In this document: piece by piece, positions 8,520 through 17,127 of the stretch | Position numbering within the stretch: position 1 is the first letter of the stretch | How the letters are laid out: the number at the start of each line of letters is the position of its first letter | Origin: Claveliimonas sp034178805 | Lineage (GTDB): Bacteria > Bacillota > Clostridia > Lachnospirales > Lachnospiraceae | Assembly (NCBI RefSeq): GCF_050314255.1 | Contig: NZ_JBNPMZ010000010.1 | Span: forward strand, 1 to 64,000 | Direction: 5' to 3' | Length of the DNA: 64,000 bases | The notes under the pieces: generated by a model | Told to the model about the DNA's origin: nothing | Seen by the model: only the letters and a program-made list of their open reading frames with translations | Databases searched by the model: none | Position numbers and translations under genes: made by a program

Positions 8520-8589
8520 GGAATTCGGATTAGAAACATGTCTGCTATGCAGACCCGAATTCCGCGCCAAGACTCGCGAGCGAGTCTTG
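8520..8589. repeat. Cluster of three hairpins after the histidine kinase gene
   Basis: GGAATTCGG (8520-8528) pairs with CCGAATTCC (8555-8563) around the inner hairpin GTCTGCTATGCAGAC (8540-8554). A third hairpin with a 9-bp stem CAAGACTCG/CGAGTCTTG follows at 8568-8589, five bases from the kinase stop codon. There is no T-run directly after them. Confidence 0.75.
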
Positions 8590-8593
8590 AACT

Positions 8594-9907
8594 TTACTTT
8601 GCCGGAAGAGTCACTGTAATCATCAGAGATTTTTCATCTTCCGTGGATGCAGCAATTTTTCCTTTGTGCGCCTCTACCGTCGCAGCTGCGATGGAGAGTC
8701 CCAGCCCGTATCCGCCGGTCTGAGAGTTCCGCGAACTGTCTGTGCGGTAGAATCTGTCAAACAAATACTTTAGTTGTTCCCTGGAAATCAATTCTGTCGT
8801 ATTGCAGACAGACAGGCGAATCCTCTTTTTCTCTTTTTCCAGACGAACCACAATTCGGCCTCCCTCATCTGAATATTTAACTGCATTATCCAAAAGAATC
8901 GTCACAAGACGATTTAGTGCTTTCTCATCACCGCACATGGAAATCATCGGCTCAATCTCGCTCACCAGCATTTTATCCTGTGTTTTTGCCAGAGAATGAA
9001 ATGTATTCACAGTCTCCTCTACCATATCGGAAAACGGGAAATCCACCATGGCCGTTTCTTTCCTGCTCTCTTCCATGCGGGAAAGAAGGATCAGATCATT
9101 TGTCAGCCCTGCCAGACGTTTACTCTGAGTCTGAATATCACTCAGCCACTCATTCTCTCCCAGATCCATCTCCAGTACTTCCGCATCCGCATCGATAATC
9201 GTCAGTGGAGTCTTCAGTTCATGTCCCGCATCTGTAATAAACCGCTTCTGTTTCTCATAATTCTCCACAAAGGGTTTCGTGATATATGCCGACAGAAATA
9301 CCATCAGTACAAACACTGCACTCAGTCCGAGAGCTGTCACTCCGACTCCTGTCATAATTAAATTGTTAAAATTGGATAATTCTCTTCCTCTGTCCAGAAA
9401 AATGATTCGCACTTCCGAATCACTCTCTGCTTCACAAACGCGATACCGGTAATCCTCCATAAATCCCTGTTTCTTACCGGTTTTCCACACACTCTTAGCA
9501 TATTCCATCGCAGCAGAAGTATCCACAGACGCAATTTTACCTGTATCAGCAGTTACTACTTCACCATTTTCATCCAGTACAACAGAGAAAAATCTGGATT
9601 CATACGGCATTTCCGCAGACATTCTGCCCATACCGTTTTTATCATCCAGCCTCCCTTCCCGCAGTTTTCCCTCCGGGGGTTCTCCCGGTTCTCCGGCTAT
9701 TTCTTCTTCCGGCTCTGTGTGAGCCATTTCCGGAAATTTTCCATCATTCTGCTCCAGAATATTCAGGATCCTGTCCGCATCCTCCACAATCTTTCGGTAA
9801 TTCAGAACTCCTACAATCCCCTCAATTATAAGCAACACCAGAAGCAGCGACACCATCGATGCAATTATTAATTTTCTGCGCAATTTCCCGATCATTTTAC
9901 TCACCAT
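8594..9907 (-). CDS. Sensor histidine kinase
   Basis: A membrane-bound histidine kinase of 437 residues. Seen: a transmembrane segment at 13-35, an extracellular sensor of about 145 residues with an acidic Pro/Glu-rich stretch at 60-90, a second transmembrane segment near 184-208, a DHp domain with AGHELKTPLT (phospho-accepting His near 229), and a catalytic domain with N box (LDNAVKYS), F box (FDRFYRTD) and G box (GGYGLGLSIAAA). No clear HAMP domain is visible. The ATG at 9907 follows the regulator stop by 4 bases; an internal ATG (SKMIGKL) is an alternative start. It pairs with the response regulator at 9912. The signal is unknown, but neighbours suggest envelope stress. Confidence 0.95.
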   Translation of the reverse strand: MVSKMIGKLRRKLIIASMVSLLLVLLIIEGIVGVLNYRKIVEDADRILNILEQNDGKFPEMAHTEPEEEIAGEPGEPPEGKLREGRLDDKNGMGRMSAEMPYESRFFSVVLDENGEVVTADTGKIASVDTSAAMEYAKSVWKTGKKQGFMEDYRYRVCEAESDSEVRIIFLDRGRELSNFNNLIMTGVGVTALGLSAVFVLMVFLSAYITKPFVENYEKQKRFITDAGHELKTPLTIIDADAEVLEMDLGENEWLSDIQTQSKRLAGLTNDLILLSRMEESRKETAMVDFPFSDMVEETVNTFHSLAKTQDKMLVSEIEPMISMCGDEKALNRLVTILLDNAVKYSDEGGRIVVRLEKEKKRIRLSVCNTTELISREQLKYLFDRFYRTDSSRNSQTGGYGLGLSIAAATVEAHKGKIAASTEDEKSLMITVTLPAK

Positions 9908-9911
9908 TCCA

Positions 9912-10583
9912 TTATATTTTTTCTAACGAATATCCTGCATTTCTCGTCGCCTTAATCTGGATATTGGCATGGAGCGCTGTCAATTTCTTTCTCAGATAAG
10001 AAATATATACCCAGACCACATTCAGTTCTGCGTCACTGTCATATCCCCATATTTTTTCCAGAAACCTTTCGCCGGAAATCAGGTTATGAGGGTTGCTCAT
10101 CATAAGCTCCAACATCTGAAACTCCTTATTTGCCAACTGGAAACTACCTGTTGGTGTAGAGAGTTCAAACGTTGCCCGATCCAGAGAAACATTTCCAAAT
10201 TGAATCTTCGAATCTGCCTGAGCCATCTGTGTCCGGGTTATGGCGCGGATTCTTGCCAGGAGTTCCTTAGTATGAAAAGGCTTCGTCAAATAATCATTTG
10301 CCCCGGCATCCAACCCCATCACTTTATCATCCACTTCTGATTTTGCTGTCAGCATCAGCACCGGAATCAGATTCCCTTTTTTTCGGATTTCTTTCAACAC
10401 CGTAATTCCATCTATCTTTGGCATCATAATATCCAGGATCACACAATCGTAATTATCCGCCTCCAGGTACTCCAATGCCTCTTGTCCGTCAAAAACCGTA
10501 TCCACCGAATAATGATTCCGTTCCAAAATTGCTGTAAGTGCTTTTGATAATGCTTTTTCGTCCTCTGCTAGTAGTAAACGCAT
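9912..10583 (-). CDS. OmpR-family response regulator
   Basis: A 223-residue DNA-binding response regulator. The receiver has the acidic pair AEDE at 6-9, the phosphorylated Asp in VILDIMMP (D51), and the switch Thr and Lys (LTAKS, KPF). A winged-helix effector domain fills residues 125-223, ending in VWGYD..VWVYISYLRKKL, typical of OmpR/PhoB. GAGGAAAG precedes the ATG at 10583. It is transcribed first, with the kinase immediately after. Boxes at 8336 and 11929 are candidate targets. Confidence 0.96.
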   Translation of the reverse strand: MRLLLAEDEKALSKALTAILERNHYSVDTVFDGQEALEYLEADNYDCVILDIMMPKIDGITVLKEIRKKGNLIPVLMLTAKSEVDDKVMGLDAGANDYLTKPFHTKELLARIRAITRTQMAQADSKIQFGNVSLDRATFELSTPTGSFQLANKEFQMLELMMSNPHNLISGERFLEKIWGYDSDAELNVVWVYISYLRKKLTALHANIQIKATRNAGYSLEKI

Positions 10584-10684
10584 TTCTTTCCTCTTTTCTT
10601 TTCTCTTTTCTTTCGCAGTTTCCTATAGAGCAAAGAGCTGCCACACTAAGTGCAGCAGCCCCCTTATCCGTTTTCTATCCTGTT

Positions 10685-11866
10685 CTACTCATCACCTTTG
10701 GTGAAGAAATTTATAATTCGTGTCAGAAGACCATCCTTATATCCGCTCTCACTTACCGTACTGTCTGTAATAACATCTCCGCCAAGTGCTTCGTCATTGG
10801 TCTCACTAAGGATTCCATCTCCGGAACCAAAGAAGAAACTCTTCACAGAATTCCATGCATTTGCAAGTCCGCTTATCTTTCCATTCAGGCTGTCCAGCGT
10901 ATTCTTCAATGCACTGATATCATAATCAAACTGGGAAATCTTCTCCATCAGACTTACAACCTGGGCTCTCTGCTCCTCTGTAAGTGTAACACCATTGTCC
11001 TCTGCGATCTTATCTACTGCAGATCCGATTTCTTCCGGGTCAGTCAGCCCCTTGTCGATGATTTCGGTCTTCACCTCGTTCATCACTTCTGTTGCCTTCT
11101 CCTGTCCCAGTGTATCTGCCAGATTTCCGGTTGTGATCAGCTCTTCAATTGCTGCTTCTTTCTTTCCTTCGTCCAGATTCTCTCCACTTGCAGTCTCATA
11201 CGCCATCATAATTCCGGTCAGTGCTCCGGTTCCAGATACCTCGAACGGACATGCTGCAATTACATTACAGTTCTCCATTCCGGCTGTTGTAAGCGTACTT
11301 GCGATCATCGCGCTGGTAACAAAATTCAGGTTCGCTGTCTTTACCTTAATTCCACCGGATTTGGTCGGCTCCACATATGCACAGCTATTGGTTGTTGCCC
11401 CGATCTGTTCAGCAGTTGCAATGCCTTCCATGTACTTCACTTCATCTGCGTGAGTTACAATAATCGTTCTCACCTTATCTGCAGATGTTCCAAAATATTT
11501 ATACATCGCTGCTCTCTGCTCTTCATTCAGGTTCTCTCCAAGAGTTACTACATTGTCGCTCTCTACCTGCTCCGGTTCAATGACTTCCGGTTTATCGGTT
11601 GTCTCTCCGGTATTCTCTGTAACAGTACCTTCCTGATTACCTTCTTCCGATGGAGTTGTTTCCGTTTCGGTTTCGCTGCCCTCACCGGTAACATTTTCAT
11701 CTGTAACTGTTCCGCTTTCCGTACCGCCTTCTACTGCTCCGGCTTCCGGATTTTCCTCTGTTGTCTGAACCGCCTCGGTTGACTCAGTCGCTCCGGCTGC
11801 CATAGGAATGCTTGCTGCCATCAAGACTGCTGCCATCAAAAGCGGTAAAATTCTTCTTTTTTTCAT
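10685..11866 (-). CDS. Secreted DUF1002 protein
   Basis: A 393-residue exported protein with signal peptide (cleavage likely after AAGA near residue 25), an acidic Thr/Glu/Gly-rich linker to about residue 105, and a DUF1002 domain (PF06207) beginning VVTLGENLNEEQRAAM. The function of DUF1002 proteins is not known. They are extracytoplasmic and often accompany envelope genes. I chose ATG 11866 (GGGTGG 8 bases upstream) over GTG 11878. A weak GC hairpin at 10637-10659 follows the gene. Its promoter region contains a box like that of the VTC operon, so both may answer to the adjacent two-component system. Confidence 0.9.
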   Translation of the reverse strand: MKKRRILPLLMAAVLMAASIPMAAGATESTEAVQTTEENPEAGAVEGGTESGTVTDENVTGEGSETETETTPSEEGNQEGTVTENTGETTDKPEVIEPEQVESDNVVTLGENLNEEQRAAMYKYFGTSADKVRTIIVTHADEVKYMEGIATAEQIGATTNSCAYVEPTKSGGIKVKTANLNFVTSAMIASTLTTAGMENCNVIAACPFEVSGTGALTGIMMAYETASGENLDEGKKEAAIEELITTGNLADTLGQEKATEVMNEVKTEIIDKGLTDPEEIGSAVDKIAEDNGVTLTEEQRAQVVSLMEKISQFDYDISALKNTLDSLNGKISGLANAWNSVKSFFFGSGDGILSETNDEALGGDVITDSTVSESGYKDGLLTRIINFFTKGDE

Positions 11867-11928
11867 AATAAATACCACCCTTTTAATTATTTAAATTTTC
11901 CTGTTATCTCCCATAATATAGCACAGTC

Positions 11929-11947
11929 CTTTTAAAATGTACATTAA
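11929..11947 (-). promoter_or_regulatory. Putative response-regulator box upstream of DUF1002 gene
   Basis: Minus-strand TTAATGTACATTTTAAAAGG lies 7 to 10 bases before TATATT/TATTAT, where a -35 element would be. Against the VTC-operon box it keeps TTAA, GT, CATTT and AA at equivalent places. Confidence 0.4.
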
Positions 11948-11994
11948 GACTTTCTTAAATCATTGTAAATCTTTATCTTAATGACCCGCTTTTC

Positions 11995-12963
11995 CTACTC
12001 TTCTCCCCAATATTTTTCTACATACGCCTCTGCCTGTTCCGGGGACAGCCCGTACCCTTCTTCCAGCTTCTGAGCTACTGTCCCCCGGGACTCTCCATAT
12101 GTCTTACCGGAACAAATAAGTATACGGATTCCTCTCTCTATAGTATTGCTTTGCCGATCCAACATGGCTTGCTGTTCGTTTAACTGCTTCTGTTTCTCGT
12201 CTAACTGACTCTGCTTCTCATCCAATTGGCTCTGCTTCTCCTCTAACTGACTCTGCTTCTCCTCTAACTGACTCTGCTTCTCGTCTAGCTGACTCTGCTT
12301 CTCTCTCACAAGCTCCTGTGTCTCCCGCAGTAACCGCTCCCGTCCGGCTGTCCGCCGATAATAATCTTCTCTGGCTTCGCACTGCTGACGGATCTTCTCT
12401 TCCTGCGTCAATTTATAAACTGTGTCTGCCGCTTCCTGTAAATATTCATCGGACTCTGCATACATTTTGATTTCCTCCCACGTAGTGGATTTGAAGAGTC
12501 CCGCCCAGTAATCTATCTTATATCTCCGGTCCTCTTCTGTTGCCTCTTTGATACAGTTTAAGTCTAGCACAGACAATCGAAGTTTGTCACTATATTTACG
12601 ATAACTTTTCTCATTCATCATCCAATATGTAGCATAAAACTCCGGAGCATCCTCAAAAAGTGTGAAATCCAGAATACCAATGTGCACAACCGGTCTGACC
12701 TCTCCATAATCTTCTCCTCTGCTCAGATTGTCAAATTCTCTGCAGAGATAGCAAAGAGAACGCTCCACCCAGTTTCCTTCGTTGAGTACCTGCATTTCCA
12801 GATGAAGCAGGGAACAGATCAGCGCCTTCAAAACCTTTTTATTTCTCTGAAGCAAAGCCCGAAACAGATAATCATTGGTCATCCGAATAGAAAGCGGCCC
12901 CCGCAGACTTCGCCAATCGCCCGAATACTGTAGTGAATTGATTTGTGTATTGTTCTTTGTCAT
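11995..12963 (-). CDS. Rpn-family nuclease/transposase-like protein with internal deletion
   Basis: A 322-residue member of the Rpn/PDDEXK_2 family (PF12784), recombination-promoting nucleases once called transposases. The N-terminus (RMTNDYLFRALLQRN) and the later LNEGNWVERSLCYLCR and WEEIKMYAE stretches are typical. Between LICSLLHL and EMQVLNEGN, about 36 family residues are absent, including the segment that carries the first catalytic Asp; the reading frame is kept. The product is therefore probably catalytically dead. The C-terminal part has six copies of a 7-residue unit EKQSQLD/E, a coiled coil. ATG 12963 has AAGGGA upstream; the leader is conserved with that of the gene at 62424. Confidence 0.85.
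   Translation of the reverse strand: MTKNNTQINSLQYSGDWRSLRGPLSIRMTNDYLFRALLQRNKKVLKALICSLLHLEMQVLNEGNWVERSLCYLCREFDNLSRGEDYGEVRPVVHIGILDFTLFEDAPEFYATYWMMNEKSYRKYSDKLRLSVLDLNCIKEATEEDRRYKIDYWAGLFKSTTWEEIKMYAESDEYLQEAADTVYKLTQEEKIRQQCEAREDYYRRTAGRERLLRETQELVREKQSQLDEKQSQLEEKQSQLEEKQSQLDEKQSQLDEKQKQLNEQQAMLDRQSNTIERGIRILICSGKTYGESRGTVAQKLEEGYGLSPEQAEAYVEKYWGEE
12181..12303 (-). repeat. 21-bp tandem repeats encoding a heptad coiled coil
   Basis: About six imperfect 21-bp units (CTGACTCTGCTTCTCNTCTA on the plus strand) inside the Rpn-family gene. Each gives seven residues, EKQSQL plus D or E, so copy number can change without breaking the frame. Confidence 0.9.
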
Positions 12964-13122
12964 GAAACACATCCCTTCTCTTGTGTCAATACTTTAATTC
13001 TTAGGTATTCTCGAAAGATCTTTCACAGATAAACTTGAACCCCGCACAATGCAGTGTGAAATACTAGATTTTAGAAACGTTTCTTTAATAAAGAATTAAT
13101 CATCTTATCAGCAATATGTCAA
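12964..13122 (-). promoter_or_regulatory. Conserved promoter and leader of Rpn-family gene
   Basis: Minus strand: TTGACA (13117-13122), 17-base spacer, TTAATT (13094-13099), then an untranslated leader of about 120 bases with a small hairpin (CTGCA TTG TGCGG) and the sequence CTTTCGAGAATACC (13004-13017). The same pieces at nearly the same distances precede the Rpn-family gene at 62424. Confidence 0.65.
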
Positions 13123-13142
13123 CTTGTTATTTATATTATGTA

Positions 13143-13178
13143 AAAAAACCACAATTGTCAATAACAATCATGGTTTTC
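13143..13178 (-). terminator. Terminator of the V-ATPase operon
   Basis: Minus strand: AAAACCATGATTGT pairs with ACAATTGTGGTTTT (two mismatches) around a short loop, followed by TTTTTTT. It is 11 bases past the ntpD stop codon. Confidence 0.85.
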
Positions 13179-13188
13179 TATTTCCCTG

Positions 13189-13806
13189 CTATTTTGTTTT
13201 CATTCTCTTAATAACCTTAAGTCTTGTAAATTCCTCTCTCTCTTTTTCCTCCAGCTCATTGGTGATATTATACACTAACGCTGTATAAGTAGGAATTGTA
13301 ATATTCTTAAGGGCGTTTGCTCTCTTCTGAGTCTTCTTGATATTTGCTGCCAGACGATAGGCCGCATTTTCAATCATTGACAACTTAATCGTCAGATCTT
13401 TAACCTGCCTGAATGCCTCTCTGGCAATATCGATGGATTCGTGTGTAGTTCCCAGTGCATAGGTCAGTTTGTTCTGTTCCGCATCATACTTAACGTGAGG
13501 AATTTCTGTTCCCATAATGCTCCGTGTCTGTATACGGATGGAGTCCTCAATTGGAACCGTATAGGCAAGCTCCTCCACTTTACTGATTCCGTGTTCAATA
13601 TTCGCACGCTGGAGGCAGGCATATGCACGGGTAAATGTGGTATCTATCTGCTCCTGAATACCTTTTGCCTCATCAATCAGATCCATCAGTTCACGAATCA
13701 GAATATTTCGTTTTTTGTCCATCAGATCGTAGCCCTGCTTTGCGAGAGCAAGAGAGTTTTTCGCAAGTATTAAGTTTCCTTTGGTTGGGAATTCCCGTGG
13801 ATCCAT
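13189..13806 (-). CDS. ntpD: V-type ATP synthase subunit D
   Basis: Central rotor shaft subunit of the V1 part, 205 residues. The family start PTKGNLILAKNSLALAKQGYDLMD and the long N- and C-terminal helices are plain; the C-terminal ITNELEEKEREEFTRLKVIK is a family feature. GGAGG lies 9 bases before ATG 13806; the in-frame ATG at 13821 would overlap it, so I reject that one. It is last in the operon, separated from ntpB by 141 bases that hold a set of inverted repeats. Confidence 0.96.
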   Translation of the reverse strand: MDPREFPTKGNLILAKNSLALAKQGYDLMDKKRNILIRELMDLIDEAKGIQEQIDTTFTRAYACLQRANIEHGISKVEELAYTVPIEDSIRIQTRSIMGTEIPHVKYDAEQNKLTYALGTTHESIDIAREAFRQVKDLTIKLSMIENAAYRLAANIKKTQKRANALKNITIPTYTALVYNITNELEEKEREEFTRLKVIKRMKTK

Positions 13807-13848
13807 TCTCCATCCCTCCATTTATTTCTATGCAAGCATCATCCTACT

Positions 13849-13982
13849 ATCCACGTGAACTCGACGCGCCCCTCGAAAGCTTCGCTTTCTCGGTCACGTC
13901 GAACTCGGCTATACAAGCATAGTCAATTGGATGCCAGCATCCATTGTCTATGCTTGTGCATCCGAGCATTCTTCACGTGGAT
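13849..13982. repeat. Nested inverted repeats between ntpB and ntpD
   Basis: ATCCACGTGAA (13849-13859) and TTCACGTGGAT (13972-13982) are exact inverted copies. Inside lie the hairpin CGAAAGCTTCGCTTTC and an imperfect 18-bp stem around 13917-13955. The right arm overlaps the last codons of ntpB. Elsewhere in the operon the gaps are a few bases, so this is the only structured gap. Confidence 0.75.
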
Positions 13983-15345
13983 AATATTTCTCAATAATCT
14001 TAGTGTCGATTCGGTCCAGTTCTTCTTTCGGAAGCAGTCCCAGAAGCTCCCAGCCCAGGTTCAGGGTTTCTATCATGGAGCGGTTCTCGGTGCGTCCCTG
14101 GCCGATGTAGCGTTCCTCAAATTCTTTTCCGAATTCCAGATATTTTTTATCGATCGGTGACAATTCGTCTTCACCGATAACGGATGCCAGGTTTCTTGCC
14201 TCTCCTACTTTTGCGTAGGCTGAGAATAACTGGTTTGCCAGATCCTGATGATCCTCACGGGTATAGCCTTCTCCGATTCCGTCTTTCATCAGTCGTGACA
14301 GAGACGGCAGTATGCTGATTGGCGGGTAGACTGCCTGACCGTGAAGGTTACGGTCCAGTACCACCTGACCTTCTGTAATGTATCCGGTCAGGTCAGGGAT
14401 CGGATGTGTGATGTCGTCATTTGGCATGGTCAGGATCGGTAGCTGCGTTACGGATCCTTTTGAGCCTGTTACGATGCCGGCGCGCTCATAGATGGTGGCC
14501 AGTTCACTGTAAAGGTAGCCCGGATATCCTTTTCGGGAAGGAATTTCTCCCTTGGATGAGGATACTTCACGCATGGCCTCGGCAAATGAGGTCATATCTG
14601 TCAGGATAACCAGAATGTGCATATTCTGCTCAAATGCCAGATACTCTGCAACGGTAAGTGCCACCTTCGGTGTAATGAGACGTTCCACAACCGGGTCATT
14701 TGCCAGATTCAGGAACATACACACATGGTCGGAAACTCCGCTTTCCTCGAATGTTTTCCGGAAGAAATCCGCAACGTCATGTTTCACACCCATGGCTCCA
14801 AATACTACTGCGAATTCTTCATCTGTATCGTCACCCAGGGATGCCTGTTTTACGATCTGAGCCGCCAGCTGATCATGAGGCAGACCATTTCCGGAGAAAA
14901 TGGGCAGCTTCTGTCCACGGATCAGTGTGGTAAGTCCGTCGATAGCTGAGATTCCGGTACGAATATAGTTTCGCGGGTACTCCCGGCGCACCGGATTCAG
15001 AGGCAGACCATTGACATCTCTTCTGTCGTTGGAAGAAATCGGTCCCAGGTCATCAATCGGCTGCCCGATACCGTTAAAGGTACGTCCCAGCATTTCCGGA
15101 GACACTGCGATTTCCATCGGATGTCCGCTCAGCTTTGTATGGGTATTATTCAGAGACATATTTTCCGTGCCCTCGAAGACCTGAATGATGGCTTTATCCT
15201 CATAAAGCTCGATGATACGTCCCATTTTCTTCGTATTTCCCTCTACCACGAATTCTACGATTTCGTCATAGAAAGCGTCCTGTACTCCCTCCAGGACTAC
15301 AAGAGGGCCATTGATATTACTTAGTCCGAGATATTCTATTGCCAT
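13948..15345 (-). CDS. ntpB: V-type ATP synthase subunit B
   Basis: Non-catalytic nucleotide-binding subunit of the V1 hexamer, 465 residues, the usual length. NINGPLVVLEGV at the start, RTGISAIDGLTTLIRGQKLPIFSG in the P-loop region without a full Walker A lysine, and PSLSRLMKDGIG near residue 350 identify it. AAAGGAGG precedes ATG 15345, 15 bases after the ntpA stop. The last residues (PREECSDAQA) run into the inverted repeat at 13972, so the C-terminal tail may be slightly changed. Confidence 0.97.
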   Translation of the reverse strand: MAIEYLGLSNINGPLVVLEGVQDAFYDEIVEFVVEGNTKKMGRIIELYEDKAIIQVFEGTENMSLNNTHTKLSGHPMEIAVSPEMLGRTFNGIGQPIDDLGPISSNDRRDVNGLPLNPVRREYPRNYIRTGISAIDGLTTLIRGQKLPIFSGNGLPHDQLAAQIVKQASLGDDTDEEFAVVFGAMGVKHDVADFFRKTFEESGVSDHVCMFLNLANDPVVERLITPKVALTVAEYLAFEQNMHILVILTDMTSFAEAMREVSSSKGEIPSRKGYPGYLYSELATIYERAGIVTGSKGSVTQLPILTMPNDDITHPIPDLTGYITEGQVVLDRNLHGQAVYPPISILPSLSRLMKDGIGEGYTREDHQDLANQLFSAYAKVGEARNLASVIGEDELSPIDKKYLEFGKEFEERYIGQGRTENRSMIETLNLGWELLGLLPKEELDRIDTKIIEKYYPREECSDAQA

Positions 15346-15360
15346 AATATGGTCCCTCCT

Positions 15361-17127
15361 TTATGCATTCTTATCCATGACTCTCTGTGCAAAGTCATCA
15401 ATATATTTTTTATACATATCCAGCATCTGCAGATTGTCATTTGGCACATCATACTTGATGGCAATGACCTTCTCAAAGATATTTTCTTCCTTCAGAACGG
15501 ACATTGGCATTCCCATCGCTACCAGCATCCGGCAGGTTTTATACAGATACAGGATTACATCCATCATTTTAAACTGTTTCTTCATGGATACACAAGTGTC
15601 ATCCTTATGAAATGCATTCTGCTGCAGGAAGCCCAGACGGATGACGCGGGCAATCTCCAAAACCAGCTTCTGATCGTCCGGAAGCACGTCTCCTCCAATC
15701 AGTTTTACGATTTCCATCAGGCTGCTCTCCTGATTCAGAAGGGCCATCATTCGGTTTCTGTAATCCACAAACTTCGGAGACACATTGTCATTATACCATG
15801 CGCTCAGATCATTCAGATACTCACTGTAACTGGTAAGCCAGTGAATAGCCGGGAAATGTCTGGAATAAGCCAGAGATTTATCCAGCCCCCAGAAGCAGCG
15901 CACGAATCGCTTGGTGTTCTGCGTAACCGGTTCGGAGAAGTCGCCGCCCTGCGGGGATACCGCACCGATAATGGATACCGAACCATCGGTTCCATTCAGA
16001 TTATGCATCATGCCGGCACGTTCATAGAACGCCGACAGCCTGGATGCCAGATATGCCGGGAAACCTTCCTCGGCAGGCATTTCTTCCAGTCGTCCGGACA
16101 GCTCACGGAGCGCCTCTGCCCAACGGGAGGTCGAATCCGCCATGATTGCCACATCGTATCCCATATCCCGGTAGTACTCTGCCAGCGTAAGTCCGGTGTA
16201 AATGGATGCCTCACGGGCTGCCACCGGCATGTTGGATGTGTTGGCGATCAGTGTCGTTCTGTCCATCAACGGATTGCCGGAACGCGGGTCCACAAGCTCA
16301 GAGAATTCCTCCAGAACCTGGGTCATCTCATTTCCACGCTCTCCGCATCCGATATAAATAATAATATCCGCATCTGACCATTTTGCAATCTGATGCTGGG
16401 TCATTGTCTTTCCGGTTCCGAATCCTCCCGGGATCGCTGCTGTACCGCCCTTGGCAATGGGGAACATGGTATCCAGAATACGCTGACCGGTGATCAGCGG
16501 AACACTGGCCGGGAAACGATGATGGACCGGTCTTGCAATCCGGATAGGCCAGCGCTGTGTCATCGTAAGCTCTCGGGTAGTATCATCCGGAAGCTGAATG
16601 GTAATCAGTGTATCGTCAATCGTATACTCTCCGTCCGGAGCCGCATTGATGACCACACCCTGCAGATCCGGCGGAACCATACATTTATGTGTGATAGCCG
16701 GAGTCTCCGGTACCTCTGCGATAATGTCACCGCCATGCAGAACATCTCCCACCTTCACAGTAATGTGGGTCTGCCATTTCTTCTCCCGATCCAGGGAATC
16801 CACGCTGACACCTTTTGTAATGAAAGCGCCTCCCTTATCCGCAATACGCTCCAGCGGGCGCTCAATACCATCAAAAATATTATTCAAAATTCCCGGTGCA
16901 AGAGTTACAGACACGGCAGAACCACTTGCTTCTACCTTCTCTCCCGGACGCAGCCCGGATGTCTCCTCATACACCTGAATAGTCGTCAGATCCTTATCCA
17001 GAGAAATCACTTCGCCGACCAGTTTTTCCTCGCCGACGTACACCATCTCTGACATTTTAAATCCAGTGTTTCCTTTCAGATAGATTACGGGACCATTGAT
17101 GCCGTATATTGTTCCTGTTCTATTCAA
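15361..17127 (-). CDS. ntpA: V-type ATP synthase catalytic subunit A
   Basis: Catalytic ATPase subunit of V1, 588 residues from the TTG at 17127. Walker A GGFGTGKTMTQ (near 230), the GER loop (GCGERGNEM) and DSTSRWAEALRE are present. The TTG has AAGGAGGTG 6 bases upstream and gives the normal family start (M)NRTGTIYGINGP; the longer open frame upstream overlaps ntpE. It overlaps the ntpE stop by 8 bases, so translation is coupled. It works with B in the (AB)3 head, driving or using ion flow through I and K. Confidence 0.97.
   Translation of the reverse strand: MNRTGTIYGINGPVIYLKGNTGFKMSEMVYVGEEKLVGEVISLDKDLTTIQVYEETSGLRPGEKVEASGSAVSVTLAPGILNNIFDGIERPLERIADKGGAFITKGVSVDSLDREKKWQTHITVKVGDVLHGGDIIAEVPETPAITHKCMVPPDLQGVVINAAPDGEYTIDDTLITIQLPDDTTRELTMTQRWPIRIARPVHHRFPASVPLITGQRILDTMFPIAKGGTAAIPGGFGTGKTMTQHQIAKWSDADIIIYIGCGERGNEMTQVLEEFSELVDPRSGNPLMDRTTLIANTSNMPVAAREASIYTGLTLAEYYRDMGYDVAIMADSTSRWAEALRELSGRLEEMPAEEGFPAYLASRLSAFYERAGMMHNLNGTDGSVSIIGAVSPQGGDFSEPVTQNTKRFVRCFWGLDKSLAYSRHFPAIHWLTSYSEYLNDLSAWYNDNVSPKFVDYRNRMMALLNQESSLMEIVKLIGGDVLPDDQKLVLEIARVIRLGFLQQNAFHKDDTCVSMKKQFKMMDVILYLYKTCRMLVAMGMPMSVLKEENIFEKVIAIKYDVPNDNLQMLDMYKKYIDDFAQRVMDKNA

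Noticed and set aside
10538..11782. 414-codon plus-strand open frame opposite the DUF1002 gene
   Set aside because: Cysteine-rich shadow of the DUF1002 coding strand with no ribosome site and no protein-like composition; the minus-strand gene has signal peptide and family match.
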